From the NCBI RefSeq assembly GCF_022513565.1, contig NZ_JAKWBE010000014.1:1-64000 (forward strand): 64,000 nt of DNA, in the 5' to 3' direction. Source of the DNA: Streptomyces gilvus. Lineage in GTDB: Bacteria; Actinomycetota; Actinomycetes; Streptomycetales; Streptomycetaceae. Below the pieces are notes generated by a model, which was not told the DNA's origin, made no database searches, and was given only the letters and a program-made list of their open reading frames with translations. The position numbers and the translations under genes were made by a program. Position 1 is the first letter of the stretch; each line of letters begins with the position of its first letter. This document shows, piece after piece, positions 42,746-51,609 of the stretch.

Positions 42746-42773
42746 GAAGCCCGCCCCAGGTGGGGCGGGCTTC
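42746..42773. terminator. Terminator after the acyl-CoA dehydrogenase operon
   Basis: GAAGCCCGCCCC (42746-42757) pairs perfectly with GGGGCGGGCTTC (42762-42773) around AGGT. It lies 13 bases past the end of the - strand acyl-CoA dehydrogenase operon. Confidence 0.85.
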
Positions 42774-42785
42774 ACCGAGTGACCG

Positions 42786-43868
42786 TCAGGGGGCCCGCAG
42801 GTCGACGAGTTCGGCCACCGCGCCGCGGTGGGCGCCCGCCGTGCCGTAGGCGATCGAGTCGGCCTTGGCCCGCTTGAGGTAGAGGTGGACGGGGTGTTCC
42901 CAGGTCATACCGATGCCGGCGTGCAACTGCAGCGCCTCCTCGGCGGCATGGACGGCGACGGGCGACGCGTAGGCCTGGGCGACGGCCACCGCGAGGTCGG
43001 TGTCCTCGCCGGTGGCGAGCGCGTCGGCCGCGTTGCGGGCCGCGGCACGCAGGCTCGCGACCTCCAGCCACAGCTGGGCGAGCCGGTGCTTGAGCGCCTG
43101 GAAGCCGCCGACGGGCCGGTTGAACTGCTTGCGCTCCTTCAGATAGCGCACGGTCTGAGTCAACGTCCATTCCGCGACCCCGAGTTGCTCGGAGGCGAGC
43201 AGTCCGGCACCGGCCCGCAGCGCCCGCCGGACGGCGGGTTGGGCGTCACCGAGGCGGCGGCCCCGGGCGCCGTCGAGTGTGACGGTGGCCAGCGGCCGGG
43301 TGAGGTCGAGGGACACCTGAGGGGTGACGGTCGCGTCGTCGGCTTCCACCGCGTACAGCCCGCCGTCCTCGGCCGGCACCAGCAGTACGTCCGCCACGGC
43401 GGCGTCCGCGATGCCGGTCAACTCCCCGTGCAGGGCGGCGCTTTCCAGCCGTACGGCGGGAAACGCGGTGCCGGGAGCGCGGTGCAGACCGACCGCGAGC
43501 ACCCCGATGGCCCGTCCGGAGGCCAGCCGGCCCAGCAGTTCCTCGTCCCCGCACTCCAGCAGCGCCTCGGTGGCGACGACGGCGCCGGCGAGGTAGGGCA
43601 CGGGGGCGACCGCGCGGCCCAACTCCTCCAGGACGACGGCGACTTCGCGGTGGGTGGCGCCCTGGCCGCCCTGCGCCTCGGGCACCAGCAGCCCCGCGAG
43701 GCCCATGCCGTCCGCGAGGGCCTTCCAGGCGGCGAGGTCGTGCGGGGCGTCGGACTCGGTGCGGGCGATGACGCCGGGGGCGTCGCAGTGGTCGGCGAGC
43801 AGGTCCCGTACGGCCGCCCGCAGCGCCTCTTCCTCCTCCGAGTACAGCAGGTCGGGCGCCTTCCTCAT
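42786..43868 (-). CDS. Acyl-CoA dehydrogenase, small subunit type
   Basis: A 360-residue acyl-CoA dehydrogenase. The flavin- and substrate-binding part includes RKQFNRPVGGFQALKHRLAQLW, and near the C-terminus QLHAGIGMTWEHPVHLYLKRA. The canonical EGTSE block with the catalytic glutamate is missing. It is coupled (ATGA) to another acyl-CoA dehydrogenase, which suggests an alpha2beta2 enzyme like the mycobacterial steroid side-chain dehydrogenases, each chain supplying part of the active site (inference). The substrate is probably a branched or bulky acyl-CoA. The - strand frame opens further upstream but inside the partner gene. Confidence 0.88.
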   Translation of the reverse strand: MRKAPDLLYSEEEEALRAAVRDLLADHCDAPGVIARTESDAPHDLAAWKALADGMGLAGLLVPEAQGGQGATHREVAVVLEELGRAVAPVPYLAGAVVATEALLECGDEELLGRLASGRAIGVLAVGLHRAPGTAFPAVRLESAALHGELTGIADAAVADVLLVPAEDGGLYAVEADDATVTPQVSLDLTRPLATVTLDGARGRRLGDAQPAVRRALRAGAGLLASEQLGVAEWTLTQTVRYLKERKQFNRPVGGFQALKHRLAQLWLEVASLRAAARNAADALATGEDTDLAVAVAQAYASPVAVHAAEEALQLHAGIGMTWEHPVHLYLKRAKADSIAYGTAGAHRGAVAELVDLRAP

Positions 43869-45046
43869 CGGGCCAGGTCCTTCCATGCGACGTCCTTGTC
43901 TGTGCGCGGCTCGGCGGGCAGGCCCAGGACCCGCTCGGCGACGATGTTCAGCAGGACCTCGCTGGTCCCGCCCTCGATGCTGTTGCCCTTGGAGCGCAGA
44001 TAGCGGTAACCGGCCTCGCGGCCCGTGAAGTCCACCAGCTCCGGTCGCCGCATGGTCCAGTCGTCGTACAACAGGCCCTCCTCGCCGAGGAGTTCGACCT
44101 CGAGACCGCTGATCTCCTGGTTGAGGCGGGCGAAGGCGAGTTTCATGCCGGCGCCCTCGGGGCCGGGCTGGCCGGCGACCAGCTGCTGGCGCAGGCGCTC
44201 GGCGGTGAGCCGGGAGACCTCGGACTCCACCCAGAGCTTGAGCAGCCGCTGGTGCAGGTCGTGGGTGCGCAGCTCGGGCCGCTCGCGCCAGGCCTTCGAG
44301 ACGGGGCCGATCATGCCGCCCTCGCGGGGCAGCCGCATGCCGCCGATGGCGACGCGCTCGTTGTTCAGCGTGGTCTGCGCGACCCGCCAGCCGTCGCCGA
44401 CCTCGCCGAGGCGCCGGGAGTCCGGGATGCGGACGTCGGTCAGGAAGACCTCGTTGAACTCCGCCTCGCCGGTGATCTGCCGCAGCGGACGGACCTCGAC
44501 GCCGGGGTCGGTCATGTCGCAGATGAAGTACGTGATGCCCGCGTGCTTGGGCACGTCCGGGTCGGTGCGGGCGATGAGGATGGCCCAGCGGGCGAGATGG
44601 GCGCTGGACGTCCAGACCTTCTGCCCGTTGACCACCCAGTCGTCGCCCTCGCGCACGGCCCGCGTGCTGAGCGCGGCCAGGTCGGAGCCGGCGCCCGGTT
44701 CGCTGAAGAGCTGGCACCAGACCTCCTCCCCCACCCACAGGGGCCGCAGATAGCGCTGCTTCTGCTCCTCGGTCCCGTACTTCAGGATGGTCGGCGCGGC
44801 CATGCCCAGCCCGATGCCGATGCGCCGGGGATCGTTGTCGGGAGCCCCGGCGGCCTCCAGCTCGGCGTCCACGACGGCCTGCAGGGACCGGGGCGCTCCC
44901 AGGCCGCCGAGGCCCTCGGGGTAGTGCACCCAGGCCAGCCCCGCGTCGAAGCGGGCCTTGAGGAAGTCCAGGCGGTCGGTGCCGGCCGGCGGATGCGCGG
45001 CCAGCAACTCCTGTGTACGGCGCCGCAGTTCGGCTGCGTCGGTCAT
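43865..45046 (-). CDS. Acyl-CoA dehydrogenase, partner subunit
   Basis: A 393-residue acyl-CoA dehydrogenase with the full flavin pattern: WCQLFSEPGAGSDLA, WVVNGQKVWTSSAH, FNEVFLTDVRIPD, and near the end SIEGGTSEVLLNIVAERVLGLP. It overlaps the quinone-oxidoreductase stop and the next acyl-CoA dehydrogenase start (ATGA each), so the three are made stoichiometrically. It likely forms a mixed complex with the 360-residue chain. Fatty-acid or steroid-like acyl-CoA oxidation is the probable pathway; electron acceptor genes are not adjacent. Confidence 0.9.
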   Translation of the reverse strand: MTDAAELRRRTQELLAAHPPAGTDRLDFLKARFDAGLAWVHYPEGLGGLGAPRSLQAVVDAELEAAGAPDNDPRRIGIGLGMAAPTILKYGTEEQKQRYLRPLWVGEEVWCQLFSEPGAGSDLAALSTRAVREGDDWVVNGQKVWTSSAHLARWAILIARTDPDVPKHAGITYFICDMTDPGVEVRPLRQITGEAEFNEVFLTDVRIPDSRRLGEVGDGWRVAQTTLNNERVAIGGMRLPREGGMIGPVSKAWRERPELRTHDLHQRLLKLWVESEVSRLTAERLRQQLVAGQPGPEGAGMKLAFARLNQEISGLEVELLGEEGLLYDDWTMRRPELVDFTGREAGYRYLRSKGNSIEGGTSEVLLNIVAERVLGLPAEPRTDKDVAWKDLAR

Positions 45047-46020
45047 GCGGCGGCTCCCTTCTGGAGCGACGGGACGACGACCACCCGGCCGGTGGTCACC
45101 CCGTCGGCGACGCGCTGCACGGCCGCCGCGCCCTCCCGCAGCGGCACCCGCTCGCTGACCAGCGGCTTGATGGCGCCCCGGGCGGCGAGTTCGGTGAGTT
45201 GTTCGTGGCAGTGCTGGACCAGCTTGGGGTTCTTGGTGTTGTACAGGCCCCAGTGCAGCCCGAGGATCGAGTAGTTCTTCACCAGCGCGTGGTTGAGGCC
45301 GGGCGCGGGGATGTTCCCGCTGGCGAAGCCGACGACCACGATCCGCCCCTCGAAGGCGACGACCTTGGTCGACTGCGCGTAGGCCTCGCCGCCGACCGGG
45401 TCGTAGATCACGTCGGCGCCGCGGCCCCCGGTGGCCTCCTTGACCGCGCCCACGACGTCCTCACCGCGCCGGTCGATGACGACGTCGCAGCCCAGCTCCC
45501 TGGCCACGGCCGCCTTTTCGGTGCCGCCCACGACACCGATGACCCGTGCCCCGGCGGCCTTGCCGAGCTGGACGGCCGCGCTGCCGACCCCTCCCGCGGC
45601 GGCGTGGACCAGCAGCGTCTCCCCGGCCTCCAGGCGCGCCCGGCGGTGCAGGCCGAACCAGCCCGTCTGGTAGCCGATGTGCAGCGCGGCGGCCTCGGCG
45701 TCGTCCAGCGAGTCCGGCGCGGTCAGCACGGCGGCGGCGTCCGCGACGGCGTACTCGGCGAAGCCGCCGTACGGCAGCGCGGGGTTCGCGATCACGCGGC
45801 GCCCCTCCTCGGTCTCGCCGCAGATCTCCACGCCCGGCGTGAAGGGCAGCGGCGGGCGGACCTGGTACTGGCCGCGGGCCATCAGCACGTCCGGGAAGTT
45901 GATGTTGGCGGCACGCACCTTCAGCAGCACCTGGCCCTCGCCGGGCGTGGGCAGCGCCACCTCCGCGAGGCGCATCACCTCACTCGGCTCGCCGTTCTCG
46001 TGCACTTGCCATGCCTGCAT
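45043..46020 (-). CDS. NADPH:quinone oxidoreductase (zinc-independent MDR family)
   Basis: A 325-residue medium-chain reductase of the quinone oxidoreductase type. It has LLKVRAANINFPDVLMARGQYQ, the nucleotide-binding LLVHAAAGGVGSAAVQLGKAAGA (about 140-163), and GRIVVVGFASG. Zinc-ligand cysteines are lacking. It transfers hydride from NADPH to a quinone or enone. As first gene of a coupled operon with two acyl-CoA dehydrogenases it may reduce an enoyl intermediate. An operator-like dyad (46078-46089) lies 58 bases upstream. No clear ribosome site; GGAGG is just off ideal. Confidence 0.88.
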   Translation of the reverse strand: MQAWQVHENGEPSEVMRLAEVALPTPGEGQVLLKVRAANINFPDVLMARGQYQVRPPLPFTPGVEICGETEEGRRVIANPALPYGGFAEYAVADAAAVLTAPDSLDDAEAAALHIGYQTGWFGLHRRARLEAGETLLVHAAAGGVGSAAVQLGKAAGARVIGVVGGTEKAAVARELGCDVVIDRRGEDVVGAVKEATGGRGADVIYDPVGGEAYAQSTKVVAFEGRIVVVGFASGNIPAPGLNHALVKNYSILGLHWGLYNTKNPKLVQHCHEQLTELAARGAIKPLVSERVPLREGAAAVQRVADGVTTGRVVVVPSLQKGAAA

Positions 46021-46077
46021 GCGGTGCCTCCACGGGACTGCGTCGACTGCGTCGTCCAACCGGGTCACTCGCATACT

Positions 46078-46089
46078 AAGCGGTCGCTT
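46078..46089 (-). promoter_or_regulatory. AAGCG-GT-CGCTT operator at the operon promoter
   Basis: A perfect five-base dyad overlapping TAGTAT, a likely -10, on the - strand ahead of the quinone oxidoreductase operon. Dyads of the AAGCGnnCGCTT kind are typical TetR-family operators at actinobacterial acyl-CoA dehydrogenase promoters. Confidence 0.5.
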
Positions 46090-46127
46090 GCCCACCTGTG
46101 AACCCGCGGACCGACCCCGCGGCGCCA

Positions 46128-46718
46128 TTACGACCGCTTCGGCCGCGCCCGTACGTGCATCCGCTCCCCCTGCGCGCCGAACAGGCTCAGGCACTCCACC
46201 GGCCCCTCCCCCGTCGACCCGAACCAGTGCGGCACCCGGGTGTCGAACTCGGCCACCTCTCCCGGCCCGAGCACCAGATCGTGCTCGCCCAGCACCAGGC
46301 GCAGCCGCCCGGACAGCACATACAGCCACTCGTAGCCCTCGTGCGTCCGCGGATCCGGCTCGCGCCTGCCGGGCGAGGTGAGGATCTTGTACGCCTGGAG
46401 CCCGCCGGGCTGCCTGCTGAGCGGCCAGAACGTGTGCCCGCCCCGCTCCAGCGGCTTGGCCCGCACCCGTGGATCGCCGACCGGCGGGGCGCCGACCAGC
46501 TCGTCCAGGGGCACCTGGTGCGCCCGCGCGATCGGCAGCAGCAGCTCCAGGCTCGGCCTGCGCAGCCCGGACTCCAGCCGGGACAGCGTGCTCACCGAGA
46601 TGCCGGTGGCCGCCGAGAGCCCGGCGAGCGTGGCGCCGCGCTCCTTGCGGATCCGCCTCAGCCGGGGCCCGACCTCGGCCAGGACCTCGTCGGTGTCGTC
46701 GCTCGTGGAGTCATTCAT
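46128..46718 (-). CDS. XRE-family regulator with cupin domain
   Basis: A 196-residue regulator: an N-terminal XRE helix-turn-helix (RIRKERGATLAGLSAATGISVSTLSRLESG, about 22-50) and a C-terminal cupin (HEGYEWLYVLSGRLRLVLGEHDLVLGPGEVAEFDTRVPHWF) for a small ligand. It is divergent from a thioredoxin-reductase-like gene, a pairing I recall as common in Streptomyces, and the operator dyad between them suggests it controls that gene and itself. The ATG at 46718 is one of several nearby candidates. Confidence 0.88.
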   Translation of the reverse strand: MNDSTSDDTDEVLAEVGPRLRRIRKERGATLAGLSAATGISVSTLSRLESGLRRPSLELLLPIARAHQVPLDELVGAPPVGDPRVRAKPLERGGHTFWPLSRQPGGLQAYKILTSPGRREPDPRTHEGYEWLYVLSGRLRLVLGEHDLVLGPGEVAEFDTRVPHWFGSTGEGPVECLSLFGAQGERMHVRARPKRS

Positions 46719-46737
46719 GACGTCATTGCAGTTTCGG

Positions 46738-46749
46738 CAAACGGGTTTG
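46738..46749. promoter_or_regulatory. CAAAC-GG-GTTTG dyad in the divergent promoter
   Basis: A perfect five-base inverted repeat midway between the XRE regulator and the reductase gene. It is a good candidate for the XRE operator controlling both. Confidence 0.5.
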
Positions 46750-46797
46750 TCAATGCTGCAGTGCTCGGGCGACCGTCGGGAACGGAGGTGGTCCCCC

Positions 46798-47721
46798 ATG
46801 ACCGAGAAGTACGAAGTGGTCGTCGTCGGCGGCGGTGCGGCCGGGCTCTCCGCCGCACTGGTCCTGGGCCGCGCCCGGCGCCGCACCCTGGTCGTCGACG
46901 CCGGCGAACCCCGTAACGCGCCCGCCGCCCATATGCAGGGCTATCTCTCCCGCGACGGCATGCCGCCCGCCGAGTTCCTGGCGATCGGCCGCGAGGAGAT
47001 CGCCCGGTACGGCGTCGAGCTGGTCCGCGACCGCGCGGTGGACGCCTCGCGGGGCGACGGCTTCGCGGTGGCCCTGGAGAGCGGCCGTACCGTCGCCGCG
47101 CGGGCCCTGGTCGTCGCCACCGGCCTGAAGGACGAGCTGCCCGCCGTGCCCGGGGTCGCCGAGCGCTTCGGCCGGGACGTGCTGCACTGCCCGTACTGCC
47201 ACGGCTGGGAGGTCCGCGACCAGGCCTTCGGCGTGCTCGCCACGACCCCGCTGAGCGCCCATCAGGCGCTGATGGTGTCGCAGTGGTCGAAGGACGTGAC
47301 GTTCTTCCTGCACACGGTCGCCGAGTCCGAGCTGTCGGACGACGATCCGCGCCGCCTCGCCGCGGCCGGTGTCGAGGTCGTGCCGGGCGAGGTCGCGGGT
47401 CTGGTCGTCGAGGAGGACCGGCTGAGAGGGGTACGGCTCGCGGACGGGACGGTCCACGACCGGTCGGTGCTGTTCGTCGCGCCGCGTGCCGTCCCGCGGA
47501 CAGGACTGCTGGAGCGGCTGGGCGCCGAGATGAGCGAGACGCCCTTCGGCGCCTACCCCGTCATCGACGAACGGGGCAAGACGAGCGTGCCGGGCCTGTG
47601 GGCGGCGGGCAACGCCTCCGGTTTCGCCGAGCAGGTGGTCAACGCGGCGAGCCGCGGCTACCGGGTCGGCGCCACCATCAACGGAGAACTGCTGATGGCG
47701 GACCTCGACGCGGCGCTCTGA
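46798..47721 (+). CDS. Thioredoxin-reductase-like NAD(P)/FAD oxidoreductase
   Basis: A 307-residue flavoprotein of the thioredoxin reductase fold. It has an N-terminal FAD site VVVGGGAAGLSAALVLGRARR, a redox-type CPYC in VLHCPYCHGWE (about 137-140), and C-terminal PGLWAAGNASGFAEQVVNAASRG. The second Rossmann nucleotide site is weak (GVLATTPLSAHQ), as in the FAD-only branch of such proteins. The substrate is unknown. GGAGG lies ahead of the ATG; divergent from its likely XRE regulator. Confidence 0.88.
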   Translation: MTEKYEVVVVGGGAAGLSAALVLGRARRRTLVVDAGEPRNAPAAHMQGYLSRDGMPPAEFLAIGREEIARYGVELVRDRAVDASRGDGFAVALESGRTVAARALVVATGLKDELPAVPGVAERFGRDVLHCPYCHGWEVRDQAFGVLATTPLSAHQALMVSQWSKDVTFFLHTVAESELSDDDPRRLAAAGVEVVPGEVAGLVVEEDRLRGVRLADGTVHDRSVLFVAPRAVPRTGLLERLGAEMSETPFGAYPVIDERGKTSVPGLWAAGNASGFAEQVVNAASRGYRVGATINGELLMADLDAAL

Positions 47722-47813
47722 GGCACGGCGCGGCTGGTTCCAGCGCGCCCTCGCCCGATGCGGGGCCCCTTCGTCCGGGTGTAACCCGGCCCGACGCGTT
47801 GCACCATGGCAGC

Positions 47814-49352
47814 ATGCTGCTTGCCCGGCTGGCCCATGTGTCCCAGGAGGTCGCCGCCACCTCCGCGCGGTCCCGGAAGATCGCTCTGCTCGCCGAGTTG
47901 TTCCGGGACGCCGAGGCGGACGACGTACCGATCGTGATCCCGTATCTGGCGGGACGGCTGCCCCAGGGGCGGCTCGGAGTCGGCTGGAAGGTGCTCAGCC
48001 GCCCGGTCGCCCCCGCCGCCGACCCCACGCTCACCGTCCGCGAGGTCGACGCCCGCCTCACCGAGCTCGGCAAGGTCTCCGGCTCCGGCTCACAGGCCGA
48101 ACGGACCCGGCTGGTCGGTGAGTTGATGGGCGCGGCGACCACGGAGGAACAGCGCTTCCTGTTCGGCCTGCTCACCGGCGAGGTACGGCAGGGCGCCCTG
48201 GACGCCGTCGCCGTCGAGGGACTGGCGGAGGCGACCGGGGCGCCGCCCGCGGACGTGCGCCGGGCCGTGATGCTCGCGGGCTCGCTCCAGACCGTCGCGC
48301 GGACGCTGCTCGCCGACGGCCCCGGGGCCCTGGAGCAGTTCCGGCTCACCGTGGGCCGTCCGGTGCTGCCGATGCTGGCGCACACCGCCTCCTCGGTGAC
48401 CGAGGCGGTGGAAAAGCTCGGCGCCTGCGCCGTCGAGGAGAAGCTGGACGGCATCCGCGTCCAGGTCCACCGCACCGGCGACAGCGTACGGATCTACACC
48501 CGCACCCTCGACGACATCACCGACCGTCTGCCCGAGGTGACCGGGGCCGCGCTGCGGCTGCGGGGGAACCGTTTCGTCCTGGACGGCGAGGTCATCTCCT
48601 TCGACGCCGACGGGCGGCCCCGCACCTTCCAGGAGACCGCCGGCCGCGTCGGCTCCCGCGTCGACGTGGCCACGGCCGCCAAGTCCGTCCCCGTCTCCCC
48701 CGTCTTCTTCGACGCCCTCTCCGTCGACGACCGCGACCTGCTCGACCTGCCCTTCGCCGAGCGGCACGCCGAGCTGGCCCGGCTGGTCCCCGAGCCGATG
48801 CGGGTACGGCGCGTCGTGGTCGCCGGGCCCGAGGACGCGGGCAGGGGCGAGGACTTCCTCGCCGAGACCCTCAAGCGGGGCCACGAGGGCGTGGTGGTCA
48901 AGGGCCTCGACGCCGCCTACAGCGCGGGCCGGCGCGGCGCGTCCTGGCTGAAGGTCAAGCCCGTGCACACCCTGGACCTCGTGGTGCTGGCCGCCGAGTG
49001 GGGCCACGGCCGCCGCACCGGCAAGCTCTCCAACCTGCACCTGGGCGCGCGCACGGCGGACGGCGGGTTCGCCATGCTCGGCAAGACCTTCAAGGGCATG
49101 ACCGACGCGATGCTGACCTGGCAGACCGAGCGGCTGCGGGAGATCGCCGTGGCGGAGAACGACCACGTGGTGACCGTACGCCCGGAACTCGTCGTCGAGA
49201 TCGCCTACGACGGTCTGCAGCGGTCCACCCGCTACCCGGCCGGCGTCACCCTGCGCTTCGCCCGCGTGGTCCGCTACCGCGAGGACAAGCGCCCCGCGGA
49301 CGCCGACACCGTGGAGACACTCCTCGCCGCCCACCCGGAGGTGCACCCGTGA
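47814..49352 (+). CDS. ATP-dependent DNA ligase (LigB/LigC type)
   Basis: A 512-residue ATP-dependent DNA ligase. The N-terminal 200 residues form the DNA-binding domain (GQLPQGRL-like RLPQGRLGVGW, EEQRFLFGLLTGEVRQGALD). The nucleotidyl lysine is in EEKLDGIRVQ (about 211), and later motifs follow: VLDGEVISF, FFDALSVD, EGVVVKGLDAAY, ASWLKVKP. A C-terminal OB domain ends ARVVRYREDK. It is a second ligase next to the NAD-dependent housekeeping one expected elsewhere, so a repair role is likely. The GTGA overlap with the Nudix gene means the two are translated together. Confidence 0.92.
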   Translation: MLLARLAHVSQEVAATSARSRKIALLAELFRDAEADDVPIVIPYLAGRLPQGRLGVGWKVLSRPVAPAADPTLTVREVDARLTELGKVSGSGSQAERTRLVGELMGAATTEEQRFLFGLLTGEVRQGALDAVAVEGLAEATGAPPADVRRAVMLAGSLQTVARTLLADGPGALEQFRLTVGRPVLPMLAHTASSVTEAVEKLGACAVEEKLDGIRVQVHRTGDSVRIYTRTLDDITDRLPEVTGAALRLRGNRFVLDGEVISFDADGRPRTFQETAGRVGSRVDVATAAKSVPVSPVFFDALSVDDRDLLDLPFAERHAELARLVPEPMRVRRVVVAGPEDAGRGEDFLAETLKRGHEGVVVKGLDAAYSAGRRGASWLKVKPVHTLDLVVLAAEWGHGRRTGKLSNLHLGARTADGGFAMLGKTFKGMTDAMLTWQTERLREIAVAENDHVVTVRPELVVEIAYDGLQRSTRYPAGVTLRFARVVRYREDKRPADADTVETLLAAHPEVHP

Positions 49353-49816
49353 CGACGGGCAGGCGCAGCGCGGGTCTGTTGTTGTACCGGCACACCGATC
49401 ACGGCCTGGAGGTGTTGTTGGGCCATATGGGCGGACCGTTCTTCGCGAAGAGGGACGCCGGGGCGTGGAGCGTCCCCAAGGGCGAGTACGAGCCCGACGA
49501 GCCCGCCTGGGACGCGGCCCGCCGGGAGTTCCGCGAGGAACTGGGCCTGGAGCCGCCGGACGGCGAGGCCGTACCGCTCGGTGAGGTGCGCCAGACCAAC
49601 GGCAAGATCGTCACGGCGTGGGCGGTCGAGGCCGACCTCGACCCGGCGACCGTCAGCCCCGGCCTGTTCACGATGGAGTGGCCCCCGAAGTCCGGACGGA
49701 CCAAGGAGTTCCCGGAACTGGACCGCGTGGAGTGGCTCGGCCTCGACCGGGCCCGCGAGGTGATCGTCAAGGCCCAGTCGGCGTTTCTCGAGCGCCTGGC
49801 GGAGTACTCGCCCTGA
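49349..49816 (+). CDS. Nudix hydrolase
   Basis: A 155-residue Nudix protein with the full box, GEYEPDEPAWDAARREFREELGLE (about 51-74), of the form Gx5Ex7REUxEExGU. It starts GRRSAGLLLYRHTDHGLEVLLGHMGGPFF, like the family that cleaves nucleoside diphosphate derivatives. Because it is coupled by GTGA to the DNA ligase, it may act on a ligase side product such as AppDNA, ATP-derived adducts or damaged nucleotides (inference). Confidence 0.9.
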   Translation: MTTGRRSAGLLLYRHTDHGLEVLLGHMGGPFFAKRDAGAWSVPKGEYEPDEPAWDAARREFREELGLEPPDGEAVPLGEVRQTNGKIVTAWAVEADLDPATVSPGLFTMEWPPKSGRTKEFPELDRVEWLGLDRAREVIVKAQSAFLERLAEYSP

Positions 49817-49892
49817 GCAGACGCACACGCGTTGCGGTCGCCCGCGTCGCGCGGGAAGGTCGTAACACCAAGCCGCCCCAGGGAGGTCAGCC

Positions 49893-51287
49893 ATGCCCAT
49901 CGCGACGGTGAACCCGGCGAACGGCGAGACGCTCAAGACGTACGAGGCCATGGGCGAGGAGGAGATCGAGCGCCGGCTCCAGCTCGCGGAGGCGACGTTC
50001 CGTACGTACCGGACGACGACCTTCGCCGAGCGGGCCCGTCTGCTGAACCGGGCCGCCGAGCTGCTCGACGGGTTGCAGCAGGACGTCGGCCGTGTGATGA
50101 CCACCGAGATGGGCAAGCCGATCAAGCAGGCCCGTGCCGAGGTGGCCAAGTGTGCCAAGGCGATGCGCTGGTACGCCGAGCACGCCGAGGAACTGCTCGC
50201 CGACGAGGAGCCCTCCGACTTCGACGTCAAGGACTCCGGCGCCTCACGGGTGCGGGTCCGCTACCGGCCCCTCGGCCCCGTCCTCGCCGTCATGCCGTGG
50301 AACTTCCCGCTCTGGCAGGTCGTCCGGTTCGCCGCGCCCGCGCTGATGGCGGGCAACGTGGGCCTGCTCAAGCACGCCTCCAACGTCCCGCAGACCGCGC
50401 TGTTCCTGGAGGACCTCTTCCGTCAGGCGGGCTACCCCGAGGGCTGCTTCCAGACCCTGCTCATCGGCTCCGCCGCGGTCGACGACATCCTGCGCGACGA
50501 CCGCGTCAAGGCGGCGACGCTCACGGGCAGTGAGCCCGCGGGGCGGGCGGTCGCGTCCTCGTCCGGCGAGATGATCAAGAAGACCGTCCTGGAGCTGGGC
50601 GGCAGCGATCCGTACGTCGTGATGCCGTCGGCCGACATCGACCGCGCCGCGCGTATCGCGGTGACCGCGCGGGTGCAGAACAACGGGCAGTCGTGCATCG
50701 CCGCCAAGCGGTTCATCGTGCACGCGGACGCGTACGACCGGTTCGCCGAGCGGTTCGTCGAGGGCATGAAGGCCCTCAAGGTCGGCGACCCGATGGAGGA
50801 GGACACCGAGGTCGGGCCGCTGTCGAGCGAGCAGGGCCGGGCCGATCTGGAGGAACTGGTCGAGGACGCGAAGCACAGCGGGGCCGAGGTGCTGTGCGGC
50901 GGTCACCGGCTGCGCAGGCCGGAGCTGCCCGGCTGGTACTACCCGCCGACCGTGCTCGCCGGGATCACCCGCGAGATGCGGATCCACCGGGAGGAGGCGT
51001 TCGGACCGGTCGCCACGCTGTACCGCGCCGCCGATCTGGACGAGGCCGTGCTGATCGCCAACGACTCGCCGTTCGGCCTGAGTTCGAACGTGTGGACGCG
51101 GGACGAGGCCGAGGTCGACCGGTTCGTGCGGGACCTGGAGGCCGGCGGTGTGTTCTTCAACGGCATGACCGCCTCCCATCCGGCGTTCCCGTTCGGCGGG
51201 GTCAAGCGGTCCGGTTACGGGCGTGAGCTGTCCGGGCACGGAATCCGCGAGTTCTGCAACATCACGACGGTTTGGCACGGAGCGTGA
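49893..51287 (+). CDS. NADP-dependent aldehyde dehydrogenase (succinate-semialdehyde type)
   Basis: A 464-residue aldehyde dehydrogenase. The catalytic cysteine is in NNGQSCIAAKR (about 269), the glutamate is in ELGGSDPYVV, and PWNFPLWQVVRFAAPAL marks the NAD-binding fold. Sequence style and length suggest succinate-semialdehyde dehydrogenase (GabD-like), oxidising the C4 aldehyde to succinate, though other aldehydes are possible. AGGGAGG precedes the ATG. It stands between the Nudix gene and a small DUF6213 gene and may be its own unit. Confidence 0.9.
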   Translation: MPIATVNPANGETLKTYEAMGEEEIERRLQLAEATFRTYRTTTFAERARLLNRAAELLDGLQQDVGRVMTTEMGKPIKQARAEVAKCAKAMRWYAEHAEELLADEEPSDFDVKDSGASRVRVRYRPLGPVLAVMPWNFPLWQVVRFAAPALMAGNVGLLKHASNVPQTALFLEDLFRQAGYPEGCFQTLLIGSAAVDDILRDDRVKAATLTGSEPAGRAVASSSGEMIKKTVLELGGSDPYVVMPSADIDRAARIAVTARVQNNGQSCIAAKRFIVHADAYDRFAERFVEGMKALKVGDPMEEDTEVGPLSSEQGRADLEELVEDAKHSGAEVLCGGHRLRRPELPGWYYPPTVLAGITREMRIHREEAFGPVATLYRAADLDEAVLIANDSPFGLSSNVWTRDEAEVDRFVRDLEAGGVFFNGMTASHPAFPFGGVKRSGYGRELSGHGIREFCNITTVWHGA

Positions 51288-51312
51288 CGCCCGCGCGGCT
51301 AACATCCCCGGT

Positions 51313-51549
51313 GTGAACCGCGAAGTGACTCTCCCTCTGATCGTCGACGACCGCGGGACCCTGCAGGTGGCCGCGGCCGACGTCAGCAAGTTGTTGCGGA
51401 CCGTGGGCGGGCGGTGGCTGCACCTCGTCGAGGCCGGGGAGGGCGGGCTCGACGAGGACACCGTGGCGGCTCTGACCATCGAGCTGGCCAAGCTCGCCGA
51501 CCGCATCGACGTGGCGTGCATCGCGCACAGCAGCGGGGGCACGCCGTGA
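51313..51549 (+). CDS. DUF6213-like small protein
   Basis: A 78-residue acidic protein opening VNREVTLPLIVDDRGTLQVAAADVSKLLRTVG and ending ALTIELAKLADRIDVACIAHSSG. I recall it as a Streptomyces-specific conserved family (DUF6213). No function is known. I chose the GTG at 51313; the open frame upstream overlaps the aldehyde dehydrogenase gene but is non-coding in style. It lies 25 bases after that gene and may share its message. Confidence 0.65.
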   Translation: MNREVTLPLIVDDRGTLQVAAADVSKLLRTVGGRWLHLVEAGEGGLDEDTVAALTIELAKLADRIDVACIAHSSGGTP

Positions 51550-51609
51550 CCGACCCGGACCAGTGATCGCCGGGCACGGCGGCATCACCCCCACCGCACC
51601 CCCGCGGCG

